Shown here in pieces: positions 27,166-36,275 of a DNA stretch of 64,000 nucleotides (within the stretch, counting starts at the first letter, position 1; every line of letters starts with the position of its first letter). Under the pieces are notes generated by a model. It had not been told where the DNA came from and did not search any database. It was given only the letters and a program-made list of their open reading frames with translations. Both the position numbers and the translations under genes were made by a program. The DNA is from JANRKB01 sp033763695 (GTDB lineage Bacteria > Planctomycetota > Phycisphaerae > Phycisphaerales > UBA1924), in the NCBI GenBank assembly GCA_033763695.1, contig JANRKB010000020.1, positions 16,615-80,614 of the forward strand, written 5' to 3'.

Positions 27166-29435
27166 GCACCACCCAGAGTCAACCGCGCGACGCGACCGCC
27201 TTCTCTCCCCACGCTGATGCGTCCACAACGCGCATCCCCAACTTCGCCGACATCCCCCTCGCGCCATCCGCTCCGACGCTCACACCCGCCCAGTGGAGCC
27301 GCGCCGTCGCCGATGTCACCGGTGCCTCGCCCGAGGCGTCGGCCTGGCGCACACCCGAAGGAATCAGCATCAAGCCCGAGTATCACGCCGCGGATCTCGC
27401 GGGCCTGACGCACGTGGATTCGTTCCCCGGTCTTCCTCCATTCGTGCGCGGCCCATACGCCACGATGTACGTGCTCAAGCCCTGGACCGTGCGTCAGTAC
27501 GCGGGCTTCAGCACCGCCGAAGCAAGCAATGCGTTCTACCGCGCCAATCTTGCCGCGGGACAGAAAGGACTTTCCGTCGCGTTCGATCTCGCGACACACC
27601 GCGGCTACGACAGCGATCACCCGCGCGCCGCGGGCGACGTGGGCATGGCGGGCGTCGCGATCGACTCCGTGCTCGACATGGAGCGTCTGTTCGACGGCAT
27701 CCCCCTCAACCAGATCAGCGTGTCGATGACCATGAACGGCGCAGTGCTCCCCGTGCTCGCCATGTACATCGTCGCCGCAGAGCGTCAAGGCGTGAAGCCC
27801 GCGCAGCTCTCCGGCACGATCCAGAACGACATTCTCAAAGAGTTCATGGTCCGCAACACGTACATCTATCCGCCCGCGCCCAGCATGCGGATCATCGGAG
27901 ATGTGTTCGCCTACTGCGCCTCCAGGATGCCAAAGTTCAACAGCATCTCGATCAGCGGCTATCACATGCAGGAAGCCGGCGCCACCGCCGACATCGAACT
28001 CGCATACACCCTCGCCGACGGCCTCGAATACGTTCGCACCGGTGTCGCACGCGGCTTGCAGGTCGATGACTTCGCGCCGCGTCTGAGCTTCTTCTGGGCC
28101 ATCGGCGAGCACTTCTTCATGGAGATCGCCAAACTCCGTGCCGCACGTTTGCTCTGGGCCCGTCTGATGCAGACGTTCAACCCCAAGAACCCCAAGAGCC
28201 TCTCACTGCGCACCCACAGCCAGACCAGCGGCTGGAGCCTCACCGCCCAAGACGTCTACAACAACGTCGTCCGCACATGCATCGAGGCGATGGCCGCAAC
28301 GCAGGGTCACACGCAGAGCCTGCACACGAACGCGCTCGACGAAGCCCTCGCGCTGCCGACAGACTTCTCCGCCCGCATCGCCCGCAACACGCAACTCTTC
28401 CTGCAGATGGAGACCGACACCTGCCGCGTGATCGATCCGTGGGGCGGCTCCTACTACGTCGAGCGCCTGACCCATGATCTCGCCCAGCGCGCGTGGACGC
28501 ACATCCTGGAGATCGAAGACCTCGGCGGCATGGCCAAGGCGATCGAGGCGGGCATCCCCAAGCTTCGCATCGAAGAAGCCGCCGCAGCAGCCCAGGCCCG
28601 CATCGACTCGGGCCGCCAGACGGTCGTCGGCGTCAACAAGTTCAAGCCTGCACGCGATGAAGCCGTCGATGTCCTGAAGATCGACAACAGCGCGGTGCGC
28701 GAAGCGCAGATCAATCGACTCCATCAGATCCGCTCAACGCGCGACAGCGCGGCCGTCACCGCCGCACTCGACCGCCTCACCCAGGCCGCCCGCGCCGGCT
28801 CGGGCAACTTGCTTGAACTCTCGATCGACGCCGCCCGCGCACTGGCCACCGTCGGTGAGATCTCGCTCGCGCTGGAGAAAGTCTTCGGTCGTCACGAAGC
28901 CGTAGTCCGCTCCACCCACGGGGTCTATATGCGAGAATCGGCCGAAACCGCCGCGATCGAGACAATCCAGTCGCGCGTCGCCGCATTCGAACGCCGCGAA
29001 GGCCGACGCCCACGCATCTTGGTTGCCAAGATGGGTCAGGACGGCCACGATCGCGGCCAGAAAGTCGTCTCCTCCGCGTACGCCGACATGGGCTTCGACG
29101 TTGACGTCGGCCCACTCTTCCAGACACCCGAAGAAGTCGCCCGCCAAGCGATCGAGAACGACGTTCACATCGTCGGCGTCTCGTCGCTCGCCGCCGGTCA
29201 CCTCACACTCGTCCCGGCACTCCGCCGCGCCCTCGACGACGGCGGACGCCCGGACATCCTGCTCGTCGTCGGCGGCGTCATCCCGCCGCAGGATTACGAA
29301 GCACTTTTCGCCGCGGGTGTCTCCGCCGTCTTCGGCCCCGGCACGGTCATCAGCGCGGCCGCCACTCGCGTCCTCGATGAACTCGAGCGCGCAAACGCCC
29401 CCACGACCGACACACAACGCCCGGAGGCACGATGA
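27162..29435 (+). CDS. mutB: Methylmalonyl-CoA mutase, large (alpha, catalytic) subunit
   Basis: 757 aa. GTG start with GGAAGGAG upstream; it overlaps mutA by 4 nt. Substrate and radical-handling segments are ATMYVLKPWTVRQYAGFSTA, SVAFDLATHRGYDSDHPRA and ISISGYHMQEAGATADIELA. The C-terminal cobalamin domain begins RPRILVAKMGQDGHDRGQKV, with the base-off/His-on DxHxxG histidine, and continues GVSSLAAGHLTLVPAL and VVGGVIPPQDYEALFAAGVS. Together with mutA, meaB and mce it forms a complete propionyl/methylmalonyl-CoA to succinyl-CoA unit. Symbol scpA is also used for the family. Confidence 0.97.
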   Translation: MSTTQSQPRDATAFSPHADASTTRIPNFADIPLAPSAPTLTPAQWSRAVADVTGASPEASAWRTPEGISIKPEYHAADLAGLTHVDSFPGLPPFVRGPYATMYVLKPWTVRQYAGFSTAEASNAFYRANLAAGQKGLSVAFDLATHRGYDSDHPRAAGDVGMAGVAIDSVLDMERLFDGIPLNQISVSMTMNGAVLPVLAMYIVAAERQGVKPAQLSGTIQNDILKEFMVRNTYIYPPAPSMRIIGDVFAYCASRMPKFNSISISGYHMQEAGATADIELAYTLADGLEYVRTGVARGLQVDDFAPRLSFFWAIGEHFFMEIAKLRAARLLWARLMQTFNPKNPKSLSLRTHSQTSGWSLTAQDVYNNVVRTCIEAMAATQGHTQSLHTNALDEALALPTDFSARIARNTQLFLQMETDTCRVIDPWGGSYYVERLTHDLAQRAWTHILEIEDLGGMAKAIEAGIPKLRIEEAAAAAQARIDSGRQTVVGVNKFKPARDEAVDVLKIDNSAVREAQINRLHQIRSTRDSAAVTAALDRLTQAARAGSGNLLELSIDAARALATVGEISLALEKVFGRHEAVVRSTHGVYMRESAETAAIETIQSRVAAFERREGRRPRILVAKMGQDGHDRGQKVVSSAYADMGFDVDVGPLFQTPEEVARQAIENDVHIVGVSSLAAGHLTLVPALRRALDDGGRPDILLVVGGVIPPQDYEALFAAGVSAVFGPGTVISAAATRVLDELERANAPTTDTQRPEAR

Positions 29436-30553
29436 ATCACGACGACCCGCGCGATGAGACGGCACGCTTTGGCCTCTCCGTCGCGCGGGCCGCCGACATG
29501 ACGCACTCCGGGCCGCGCCCACGCCCACCACGCCGCTCGCTCAGCGTCGCCGACTACGTCCACGGCATCTCCTCCGGCGATCGCGCGATCCTCGGCCGCG
29601 CACTCTCTCTCATCGAATCCAACCTCCCAAGCGACGAAGTACTCGCGCAGCGTGTGCTGGAGCACATCCTCCCCGCAACCAGACGCTCGCTCCGCGTCGG
29701 CATCACGGGCACGCCGGGCGCGGGCAAATCAACCTTCATCGAGAAACTCGGCACCATGCTCGTCGAGCGGGCGCATCGCGTCGCTGTGCTCGCCGTGGAC
29801 CCGACAAGCAGCGTCTCCGGCGGCTCAATCCTCGGCGATCGCACCCGCATGAGCAGACTCTCCGCCGACCCCCGCGCCTTCATCCGCCCCTCACCCAGCG
29901 GCGGTACGCTCGGCGGCGTCGCCCGCAAGACCCGCGAATCGATCCTCATCTGTGAAGCCGCGGGCTTCGACATCGTGCTCGTTGAGACGGTCGGCGTTGG
30001 CCAGAGTGAGACCGCCGTCGCCGACATGACCGACGTCTTCGTCGCGCTCGCCATCCCTGGCGCGGGCGACGAACTCCAAGGCATCAAGCGCGGCCTGCTC
30101 GAACTCGTCGACCTGATCGTCGTCAACAAAGCCGACGGCGACAACGCGCCCAAGGCTCGCGCCGCCGCCGCCGAGTACGCCGCCGCGGCCCGCGTGATGC
30201 GGCACGCCGACCACTCCTCGGTCACCGTTCACACCTGCAGCGCCCTCACCGGCGAAGGCGTCTGGAGCGTCTTCGAAGCCATCGAAACCCGCGCGGCGGC
30301 CCTCCGCGCCGACGGCCTCCTCGAAACCCGTCGCCGCGAGCAAGACCGGCGCTGGCTGCGTGATCTTCTCCACGAGCGGCTTGATCGCCTGCTCATCAGT
30401 ATGCCCGCCGTGCGCGATGCCATGCACCAGGCCGAGCATGATGTCCTCGCCGGACAAGCAACGCCCGTCATCGCCGTCGAGCGCGTCATTCTCTCGCTCC
30501 GTGACGAGCTCCGCCGCGCCAGCGCAGACGACCATCGCGGCACAACGCCATGA
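29432..30553 (+). CDS. meaB: Methylmalonyl-CoA mutase-associated GTPase MeaB
   Basis: G-protein chaperone that gates B12 delivery and protects the mutase from inactivation. It is 373 aa. The P-loop GITGTPGAGKST is at about 90-101; VLAVDPTSSVSGGSILGDRT + RM and VLVETVGVGQSETAVADMTD follow; the NKAD specificity motif is present as VVNKADGDN. The ATG overlaps the mutB stop (ATGA), so mutA-mutB-meaB are all translationally coupled. The first ~35 residues are a non-conserved extension. Confidence 0.96.
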   Translation: MNHDDPRDETARFGLSVARAADMTHSGPRPRPPRRSLSVADYVHGISSGDRAILGRALSLIESNLPSDEVLAQRVLEHILPATRRSLRVGITGTPGAGKSTFIEKLGTMLVERAHRVAVLAVDPTSSVSGGSILGDRTRMSRLSADPRAFIRPSPSGGTLGGVARKTRESILICEAAGFDIVLVETVGVGQSETAVADMTDVFVALAIPGAGDELQGIKRGLLELVDLIVVNKADGDNAPKARAAAAEYAAAARVMRHADHSSVTVHTCSALTGEGVWSVFEAIETRAAALRADGLLETRRREQDRRWLRDLLHERLDRLLISMPAVRDAMHQAEHDVLAGQATPVIAVERVILSLRDELRRASADDHRGTTP

Positions 30554-30789
30554 ACTCGTCACACGATTGAGAATCTGATTCGCGTTTGCGAGAATCACAT
30601 CGCATGCACGGCCACCTTAATCACGTGTTCGCACGCCCACAATCGCCTTGTTTTGATGACTTTTCGCTCTCGTTGTCCTAAGATGTTTTCATCAGAAGCC
30701 TGCGGCAAACGCGGGCAGCCCACACGCGTGTGCGAGACTGCCGCGCCTCACCGCCCGCCTTGGCTTCGCCGATCGACGGGAGTCTCCCG

Positions 30790-31224
30790 ATGATCCAGGC
30801 CCGCGGCGTCAACCACATCGGTATCGCGGTCAATTCCATCGACGCGCAGCGCGATTTCTACGAACGCGTTCTCGGCGCTCGCTTTGAAGGCGTCCAAGTC
30901 GTCGCCGACCAGAAGGTCCGCGTCGCGTTCTTCGCCCTCGGCCCCGTCGACAACCCCGTGCGACTCGAACTGCTCGAACCCACCAGTCCAGACTCCACCA
31001 TCGCACAGTTCATCGACAAGCGTGGCGAAGGAATGCACCACATCGCCTACACCGTCGATGACCTCGCCGCTCGTCTCGACACCCTGCGCTCCGCCAGCGT
31101 GCGCCTCATCGATGAGAAGCCGCGCCGCGGCGCACACGACGCCGCCATCGCATTCCTCCACCCCAAGTCCTCCATGGGTGTCTTGACCGAGCTATGCCAG
31201 CCCGCGCCACAGCACGCCCACTAG
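30790..31224 (+). CDS. mce: Methylmalonyl-CoA epimerase
   Basis: Small VOC-fold metal enzyme converting (S)- to (R)-methylmalonyl-CoA, linking the carboxylase to the mutase. It is 144 aa from ATG 30790 (GGGAG upstream). The reading frame is NHIGIAVNSIDAQRDFYERV, then PVRLELLEPTSPDSTIAQFI, then GMHHIAYTVDDLAARLDTLR, then the C-terminal GVLTELCQ. The metal ligands H (NHIGIAV), H (GMHHIAY) and E (LTELCQ) are all visible. It is separated from meaB by 236 nt, which contain an AT-rich stretch (TTGTTTTGATGACTTTTCGC...TAAGATG), so a separate promoter is possible. Confidence 0.95.
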   Translation: MIQARGVNHIGIAVNSIDAQRDFYERVLGARFEGVQVVADQKVRVAFFALGPVDNPVRLELLEPTSPDSTIAQFIDKRGEGMHHIAYTVDDLAARLDTLRSASVRLIDEKPRRGAHDAAIAFLHPKSSMGVLTELCQPAPQHAH

Positions 31225-31287
31225 TTCCCCTTCCCTCCCGGTCTCGCGCTTCACTCCCCTGCTGCCTCTCCTGCGAAAGGACCATCC

Positions 31288-32892
31288 GTGAGCACCACCG
31301 CCGCCAACACCGCATCCGCCGCGCAGCCCGCCAAGCCCGCTTCGTCAATCGCCATGGCGGATCGCCTCGCCGACCTCAAGAAGCGGCGCGACACCTTGCT
31401 CATGGGCGGCGGCGCTGAACGCATCGCCAAGCACCACGCCGCGGGCAACCTCACCGCTCGCGAGCGCATCGATGCCCTCGTCGATGCAGCGTCGTTCCAT
31501 GAACGCGACGGCTTCGCCAAGCATCGCTGCACCCACTTCGGCATGGACGGCAAAGACCTCCCCGCCGACGGCGTCATCACCGGCTCCGCCACCATCGACA
31601 AGCGCCTCGTCCATCTCGCCAGTCAGGACTTCACCGTCGGCGGCGGCGCACTCGGCGAAGTTCACGGCGACAAGATCGTCGAAATGATGAAAATGAGCCA
31701 GAAAACCGGCACGCCCTTCATCTTCATCAACGACTCCGGCGGCGCACGCATCCAGGAAGGAATCGACTCCCTCGGCGCCTACGGCCGCGTCTTCTACCAC
31801 AACACCCTTCTCAGCGGCCTCGTCCCGCAGATCTCGCTCATCTGCGGCCCATGCGCCGGCGGTGCCGCATACAGCCCCGCGCTCACCGACTTCGTCATCC
31901 AGACCCGCCGCGCCCAGATGTTCATCACCGGCCCGCAGGTCATCAAGCAGGTGACGCGCGAGAACGTCAGCGCCGATGAACTCGGTGGCGCAGAAGCGCA
32001 CATGCACTACTCCGGCAACATCCACTTCATCGCCGAAGACGACAAGCACGCCGCCGCGCTCTGCCGCCGCCTGCTCTCCTTCCTGCCTTCCAACAACATG
32101 GAAGACCCGCCGCGTCTCGCCTACTCCGGCGATGTTCCCGCCGACGACGCGCTCAACGACATCCTTCCCCCCGATCCGCGCCGCACCTACGACATGCACA
32201 ACGTGATCAAGCGCCTGGTGGACGACGATGACTTCCTCGAAGTTCAGGCGGGCTTCGCGGGCAGCCTCATCATCGGCTTCGGTCGCATCACCGGCCGCAG
32301 CGTCGGCATCGTCGCCAACAACCCCGGCGTCAAGGCGGGCTCGCTCGACATCGACTCGAGCGACAAGGCCTCGCGCTTCGTCCGCTTCTGCAACGCCTTC
32401 AACATCCCCATCCTCACGCTCGTCGATACACCCGGCTACTTCCCGGGCGTACAGCAGGAATACGGCGGGATCATCCGCCACGGCGCCAAACTCCTCTTCA
32501 GCTATTCCGCCGCGACCGTCCCCAAGATCACCATCATCCTCCGCAAGGCCTTCGGCGGCGCATACGTCGCGATGGCGAGCAAGGACCTCGGCGCCGACGC
32601 CGTCGCCGCCTGGCCCACCGCCGAGATCGCCGTCATGGGTGCAGAGGCCGCGGTCGAAGTCATCTTCAAACGCGAACTCGCCGAGGCTCAGAACAGCGCG
32701 GCCAAGCGTGCCGAACTCACCGCGCTCTACCGCGACACGTTCTCCAATCCGTTCGTCGCCGCCGGGCGGCGCATGGTCGATGACGTCATCGCGCCCAGCG
32801 CGACCAAACGCTACATCGCCCGCGCACTCGATGTCCTGAGCACCAAGCGCGAACTTCGCCCCGAGAAGAAGCACGGCCTCATCCCGCTCTGA
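31288..32892 (+). CDS. Acyl-CoA carboxylase carboxyltransferase subunit (propionyl-CoA type)
   Basis: 534 aa from GTG 31288, with GAAAGGA upstream. Two crotonase-like halves are visible: FIFINDSGGARIQEGIDSLG, ICGPCAGGAAYSPALTDFVI in the first; ILTLVDTPGYFPGVQQEYGG, LRKAFGGAYVAMASKDLGAD in the second, the carboxybiotin- and acyl-CoA-binding oxyanion regions. It fits PccB/MmdA, which transfers CO2 between biotin and propionyl-CoA or methylmalonyl-CoA. The genes for the small OadG-like protein and a BCCP-like protein follow it, but no biotin carboxylase. It could therefore work as methylmalonyl-CoA decarboxylase, transcarboxylase, or with a carboxylase subunit encoded elsewhere. Confidence 0.95.
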   Translation: MSTTAANTASAAQPAKPASSIAMADRLADLKKRRDTLLMGGGAERIAKHHAAGNLTARERIDALVDAASFHERDGFAKHRCTHFGMDGKDLPADGVITGSATIDKRLVHLASQDFTVGGGALGEVHGDKIVEMMKMSQKTGTPFIFINDSGGARIQEGIDSLGAYGRVFYHNTLLSGLVPQISLICGPCAGGAAYSPALTDFVIQTRRAQMFITGPQVIKQVTRENVSADELGGAEAHMHYSGNIHFIAEDDKHAAALCRRLLSFLPSNNMEDPPRLAYSGDVPADDALNDILPPDPRRTYDMHNVIKRLVDDDDFLEVQAGFAGSLIIGFGRITGRSVGIVANNPGVKAGSLDIDSSDKASRFVRFCNAFNIPILTLVDTPGYFPGVQQEYGGIIRHGAKLLFSYSAATVPKITIILRKAFGGAYVAMASKDLGADAVAAWPTAEIAVMGAEAAVEVIFKRELAEAQNSAAKRAELTALYRDTFSNPFVAAGRRMVDDVIAPSATKRYIARALDVLSTKRELRPEKKHGLIPL

Positions 32893-32932
32893 CCTTCCCT
32901 CCGCTCTACACACCCCAACCGCGCGGCGCCAC

Positions 32933-33160
32933 ATGCCAATCACCCATGCACCACCACGCCACACCGTTCCACCCGAGCACCTCGCGGTGATCCACGCCGT
33001 CGTCGCGCTCGTGGCAGGCCCGGGCTCGCGCATCATCTCCATCCGCGCACTGCATCATCCGCTCCACGCTGCCAGACAGTCCGCGTGGGTTCGCTCTGCC
33101 CGAAAGGCTGCGATGGAATCGCACAGTCCGCGACCGCGGCGCGGCTGGCGCGCCGGATAG
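32933..33160 (+). CDS. Small OadG/epsilon-like accessory protein of the carboxylase
   Basis: 75 aa, 40 nt after the carboxyltransferase gene. The pattern PPEHLAVIHAVVALVAGPGS, RIISIR and WVRSARKAAMESH resembles the short proteins found between carboxyltransferase and biotin-carrier genes in decarboxylase and propionyl-CoA carboxylase operons (the soluble half of OadG-like or epsilon subunits). There is no membrane anchor. The Arg-rich tail is not conserved in such proteins. Identification is by position and pattern only. Confidence 0.6.
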   Translation: MPITHAPPRHTVPPEHLAVIHAVVALVAGPGSRIISIRALHHPLHAARQSAWVRSARKAAMESHSPRPRRGWRAG

Positions 33161-33237
33161 ACATTCCGCGTCGATGCGCTCTCGACCTTCACTCATCCCG
33201 CTCCAGACGAACGATCGACTCTCTCGAAGGACCAGCG

Positions 33238-33765
33238 ATGAAGCTCCATGTCACGGTTGAAAGCCGCACCTACGAGGTCGATGTTGAACTGCTCGACGCG
33301 AGCACGCCGCTGCCTTCCGCAGATTCCCGCGTCCAGAGCGCACCGGTGACCGCGCCTCCCAAGGCTCCCAACGGCCGGCTCTCGACGCCCATCGTTCCCA
33401 CGGTTGCGATGAGTGGTGCGGCCGCGCCCCCCAGGCCCGCAGCCGCGCCGCCTCCGCCGCCCGCCCCGCTCCGTACAGACCCACCGCTCAACCCGCGCCC
33501 GATCTGGAACAACCTCAGCGTCGGTCGACCCGGCGAAGCGTGCAGTCCCATCCCCGGCATCATCGAAGCGATCCACGTCAAGATCGGCGATGCCGTCAAG
33601 GTCAACGACGCCGTCATCACGCTGCGCATGACTTCCACCTACGTCGGCGGCGATCAACCCATGATCGGCAGCGTCCGCACGCTCGCCGCAGGCACCATCA
33701 AAGAGGTTCTTGTCGCCAAGGGCGACAAAGTCGCCGCTGGCCAGGTCCTCGTGCGCATCGCGTGA
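33238..33765 (+). CDS. Biotin/lipoyl-attachment-like carrier protein lacking the biotinyl lysine
   Basis: 175 aa from ATG 33238 (AAGGA 7 nt upstream). The short N-terminal strand domain (MKLHVTVESRTYEVDVEL) and Pro/Ala-rich linker (to about residue 90) match the methylmalonyl-CoA carboxylase/decarboxylase carrier. The C-terminal barrel is clear: SPIPGIIEAIHVKIGDAVKV and AAGTIKEVLVAKGDKVAAGQ. However, the hairpin that should read EAMKM, with the biotinylated Lys, reads LRMTSTYVGGDQPMIGSVRT: no Lys, and about 8 residues longer. The DNA was re-read here (33628-33690) with no sign of a frameshift. As it stands it cannot be biotinylated at the usual position. Confidence 0.8.
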   Translation: MKLHVTVESRTYEVDVELLDASTPLPSADSRVQSAPVTAPPKAPNGRLSTPIVPTVAMSGAAAPPRPAAAPPPPPAPLRTDPPLNPRPIWNNLSVGRPGEACSPIPGIIEAIHVKIGDAVKVNDAVITLRMTSTYVGGDQPMIGSVRTLAAGTIKEVLVAKGDKVAAGQVLVRIA

Positions 33766-33853
33766 CTTCACGCACTCGGCCGCCCGAGGCCGCATGCAGT
33801 TCTGCCGATTCCCCCTCATTGCGTACCCAAGCCCGAGCATCCCACCGGCGTTC

Positions 33854-33859
33854 TACGAT
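33854..33859 (+). promoter_or_regulatory. TANNNT -10-like element ahead of dus
   Basis: TACGAT ends 5 nt before the GTG at 33865; no Shine-Dalgarno is present. It fits a leaderless transcript. Confidence 0.35.
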
Positions 33860-33864
33860 CGTCC

Positions 33865-34917
33865 GTGCTTCAACTGGGCCCGGTCCAACTCAAGACTCCG
33901 CTGCTGCTCGCGCCCATCGCGGGCTATTGCGATCTCGCCTTCCGAACCATCTGCCGCGAATGGGGCGGCGTCGGTCTCGCATGCACCGACCTCCTCAGCC
34001 CGCACGGCCTGCTCCGCGGCACCGCCACCAGTCTCGACCTCGCCCAGACCAACGACTTCGACAAGCCCGTCGGCATGCAGCTCTACGGCAGCGATCCCGC
34101 GATCATGGCCGAAGGCGCCAAGTGGGCCGTCGATCACGGCGCGACCATCGTCGACATCAACATGGGTTGCCCCGTCGACAAGGTCACCAAGAAAGACGGC
34201 GGATCGAAGCTCCTCTGCGATCTTGATCGCGCCGTCCGCATCGCCGAAGCCTGCGTCCGCGCACTCGACGCCGCCAGCGGCGGACGCGTTCCGCTCACCT
34301 GCAAGATGCGCCTCGGTTGGTCATGGACCGACTACGAGAACGGCGTCTCACCCGATCTCGCCTGCCGACTCGTCGATGTCGGCGTCGTCGGCATCACCGT
34401 CCACGGCCGCACCACCGAGATGAAGTTCCAGGGCGATTGCGTCCGCCCAGGCATCAAGCGCGTCGTCGACGCCGTGCGGGCCAAGACCGCCGGACGCGTC
34501 AAGGTCATCGGCAACGGCGACGTCCGCGAGCCGCACGACGCCATCAACATGATCCGCGACACCGGCTGCGACGGCGTCATGATCGGCCGCGGCGCACTCA
34601 GCACGCCGTGGATCTTCCGCGACGCCGCGGCACTGCTCGCAGGCGAAGCCCTGCCCGCCGAGCTCACCGAACTCGAAAAGATCGACACCATCAAGCGCTT
34701 CGTCCGCCTGATGATGCAGTATCGCGGCGAGCACTATGCCATGTTCCAGATCCGCCGCCGCATGTCGTGGTTCGCCAAGCGACTCGGACCCTGCAAGCCC
34801 CTGCGCGAAGCCATCCGCAACGCCAAGACCCCGGCTGAAGTGGACGACAAACTCGATCGCTTCCTCGCGGGCGAACTGCGCGGCGGACGCTACGAAGAAG
34901 CCGACGCCGAAGCATAA
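33865..34917 (+). CDS. dus: tRNA-dihydrouridine synthase (DusB-like)
   Basis: FMN enzyme reducing uridines in tRNA D-loops. It is 350 aa from GTG 33865 (MLQLGPVQLKTPLLLAPIAG). FMN-binding APIAGYCDLAFR, catalytic VDINMGCPVDKVTKKDGGSK (with the Cys), LTCKMRLGW, ITVHGRTTEMKF, VIGNGDV and CDGVMIGRGALSTPWIF are all typical. The C-terminal helical tRNA-binding part (FVRLMMQYRGEHYAMFQIRR) is complete. It starts 100 nt after the carrier-protein gene; a hairpin follows its stop. Confidence 0.94.
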   Translation: MLQLGPVQLKTPLLLAPIAGYCDLAFRTICREWGGVGLACTDLLSPHGLLRGTATSLDLAQTNDFDKPVGMQLYGSDPAIMAEGAKWAVDHGATIVDINMGCPVDKVTKKDGGSKLLCDLDRAVRIAEACVRALDAASGGRVPLTCKMRLGWSWTDYENGVSPDLACRLVDVGVVGITVHGRTTEMKFQGDCVRPGIKRVVDAVRAKTAGRVKVIGNGDVREPHDAINMIRDTGCDGVMIGRGALSTPWIFRDAAALLAGEALPAELTELEKIDTIKRFVRLMMQYRGEHYAMFQIRRRMSWFAKRLGPCKPLREAIRNAKTPAEVDDKLDRFLAGELRGGRYEEADAEA

Positions 34918-34923
34918 ATAACA

Positions 34924-34949
34924 CCGCCGCCTCGTGGGGAGGGCGGCGG
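34924..34949 (+). terminator. GC-rich hairpin after dus
   Basis: CCGCCGCC / GGCGGCGG stem (8 bp) with a 10-nt loop, 7 nt after the dus stop. No U-tract follows, so termination is uncertain. Confidence 0.35.
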
Positions 34950-35083
34950 CGTCTCGTGGAATCAGGTCCCGGGCAAGAGAGCGCTCTCGTGAGAGAGGCC
35001 GCCGAGACACTGATGTGTGGGGTCAAATGTGTCAGGGCAGACGAGTCGAAACACACCGACTCGCTCCCAGCGATCAAGCCCGA

Positions 35084-36067
35084 TTACTTGGGCAGGATCA
35101 CGCTGTCGATCACATGGATGACGCCGTTGGCCGTGTCGATGTCCGCGCCCGTGACGGTCGCGCCATCGATCTTCACGTTCTTGCCGTCAGCCTTGATCTT
35201 CACCGACTCGCCCTGCAGTGTCTTGGCCGTGCCGGCCTTCACAGCGGCGTCGGAGAAGATGCGGCTGCCCGCGATGACGTGATACTTCAGGATGCCCGCG
35301 AGCTTCTCCTTGTTCTCAGGCTTCGCGAGGCTCTCGAGCGTCTCCTTGGGCAGCTTCGCGAACGCATCGTCCGTCGGCGCGAACACCGTGAACGGACCTT
35401 CGCCCGCGAGCGCCTTGTCCAGGCCCGTCGCAACCAGCAGCTTGGCGAGCGTGTTGAACTTGCCCGCGGCGACCGCCGTCTCAACGACGTTCTTGTCGCT
35501 GGGCAGGATCACGGTGTCGATCACGTGGATCACGCCGTTGGTGGCAGCAACGTCGGTGGCGATCACGTTCGCGCCGTCAACCGACACCTTGCCGTCCTTG
35601 GCCTTGATGTCCACGCGCTGACCGTTGACGGTCGTCGCGTTCGACAGCTTGACGACGTCCGCGGCCTTCACTTCGCCCGCGACGACGTGATAGGTCAGGA
35701 TGCTGGTCAGCTTGGCCTTGTTCTCAGGCTTCAGCAGGCTCTCCAGCGTCGCCGTGCCGAGCTTGGCAAACGCCTCATCGGTCGGCGCAAACACCGTGAA
35801 AGGGCCCTTGCCCTTGAGCGTGTCAACCAGGCCCGCGGCCTTGAGGGCGGCAGCCAGCGTGTTGAACTTCCCGGCCGCGACAGCGGTGTCGACGATGTCC
35901 TTCTCAGCGCCGTTCTCGTGGCTCACGAGCGTCAGCTTGGTGTCGTGCTTGTCGCCGCCGCAGGACGAAGCCGTCTGTGCGCCGCACGAGCCGGGGCCGG
36001 CGAAAGCCGTGCCGGACAGGGAAAGGACAACCATCGCCGCGAGAGCGTAGCGTTTGCCGGAATCCAT
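35084..36067 (-). CDS. Secreted protein with two fasciclin (FAS1) domains
   Basis: 327 aa. Sec signal peptide 1-23 (AMVVLSLSGTAFA), then a Cys-containing linker (GSCGAQTASSCGGD). Two FAS1 domains lie at about 55-190 and 193-327. Both contain the H1 box FNTLA...TVFAPTDEAFAKL / TVFAPTDDAFAKL and the H2 box NGVIHVIDTVILP / NGVIHVIDSVILP, with YHVVAGEV / YHVIAGS between. Extracellular adhesion-type domain. The two halves are similar enough to be an internal duplication. AGGAG lies 9 nt before the ATG. Confidence 0.93.
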   Translation of the reverse strand: MDSGKRYALAAMVVLSLSGTAFAGPGSCGAQTASSCGGDKHDTKLTLVSHENGAEKDIVDTAVAAGKFNTLAAALKAAGLVDTLKGKGPFTVFAPTDEAFAKLGTATLESLLKPENKAKLTSILTYHVVAGEVKAADVVKLSNATTVNGQRVDIKAKDGKVSVDGANVIATDVAATNGVIHVIDTVILPSDKNVVETAVAAGKFNTLAKLLVATGLDKALAGEGPFTVFAPTDDAFAKLPKETLESLAKPENKEKLAGILKYHVIAGSRIFSDAAVKAGTAKTLQGESVKIKADGKNVKIDGATVTGADIDTANGVIHVIDSVILPK

Positions 36068-36197
36068 CTTCTGAATCTCCTGTGTTCAAGGGCGGTGCTA
36101 CAGCACCATTCCCGTTTGACGCTACGACTTCGAGCCGTCAAGGTTCGCAGATTCGCGGACCTCTGAAAAACTCCGCGTCACGCCCGCTTCAAAAACA

Positions 36198-36226
36198 GAG
36201 TCGCGGGGCGTCAAACCCCGCGACTC
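36198..36226 (-). terminator. Intrinsic terminator of the OmpA/Pal-like gene
   Basis: A perfect 11-bp stem GAGTCGCGGGG / CCCCGCGACTC with a 7-nt loop. On the minus strand it is followed by TGTTTTTG, a good U-tract, 50 nt after the gene's stop. Confidence 0.85.
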
Positions 36227-36275
36227 GTCACAAACAGACTTATTCAACTCGAATCGACCGAATCGGATCCGTCGG

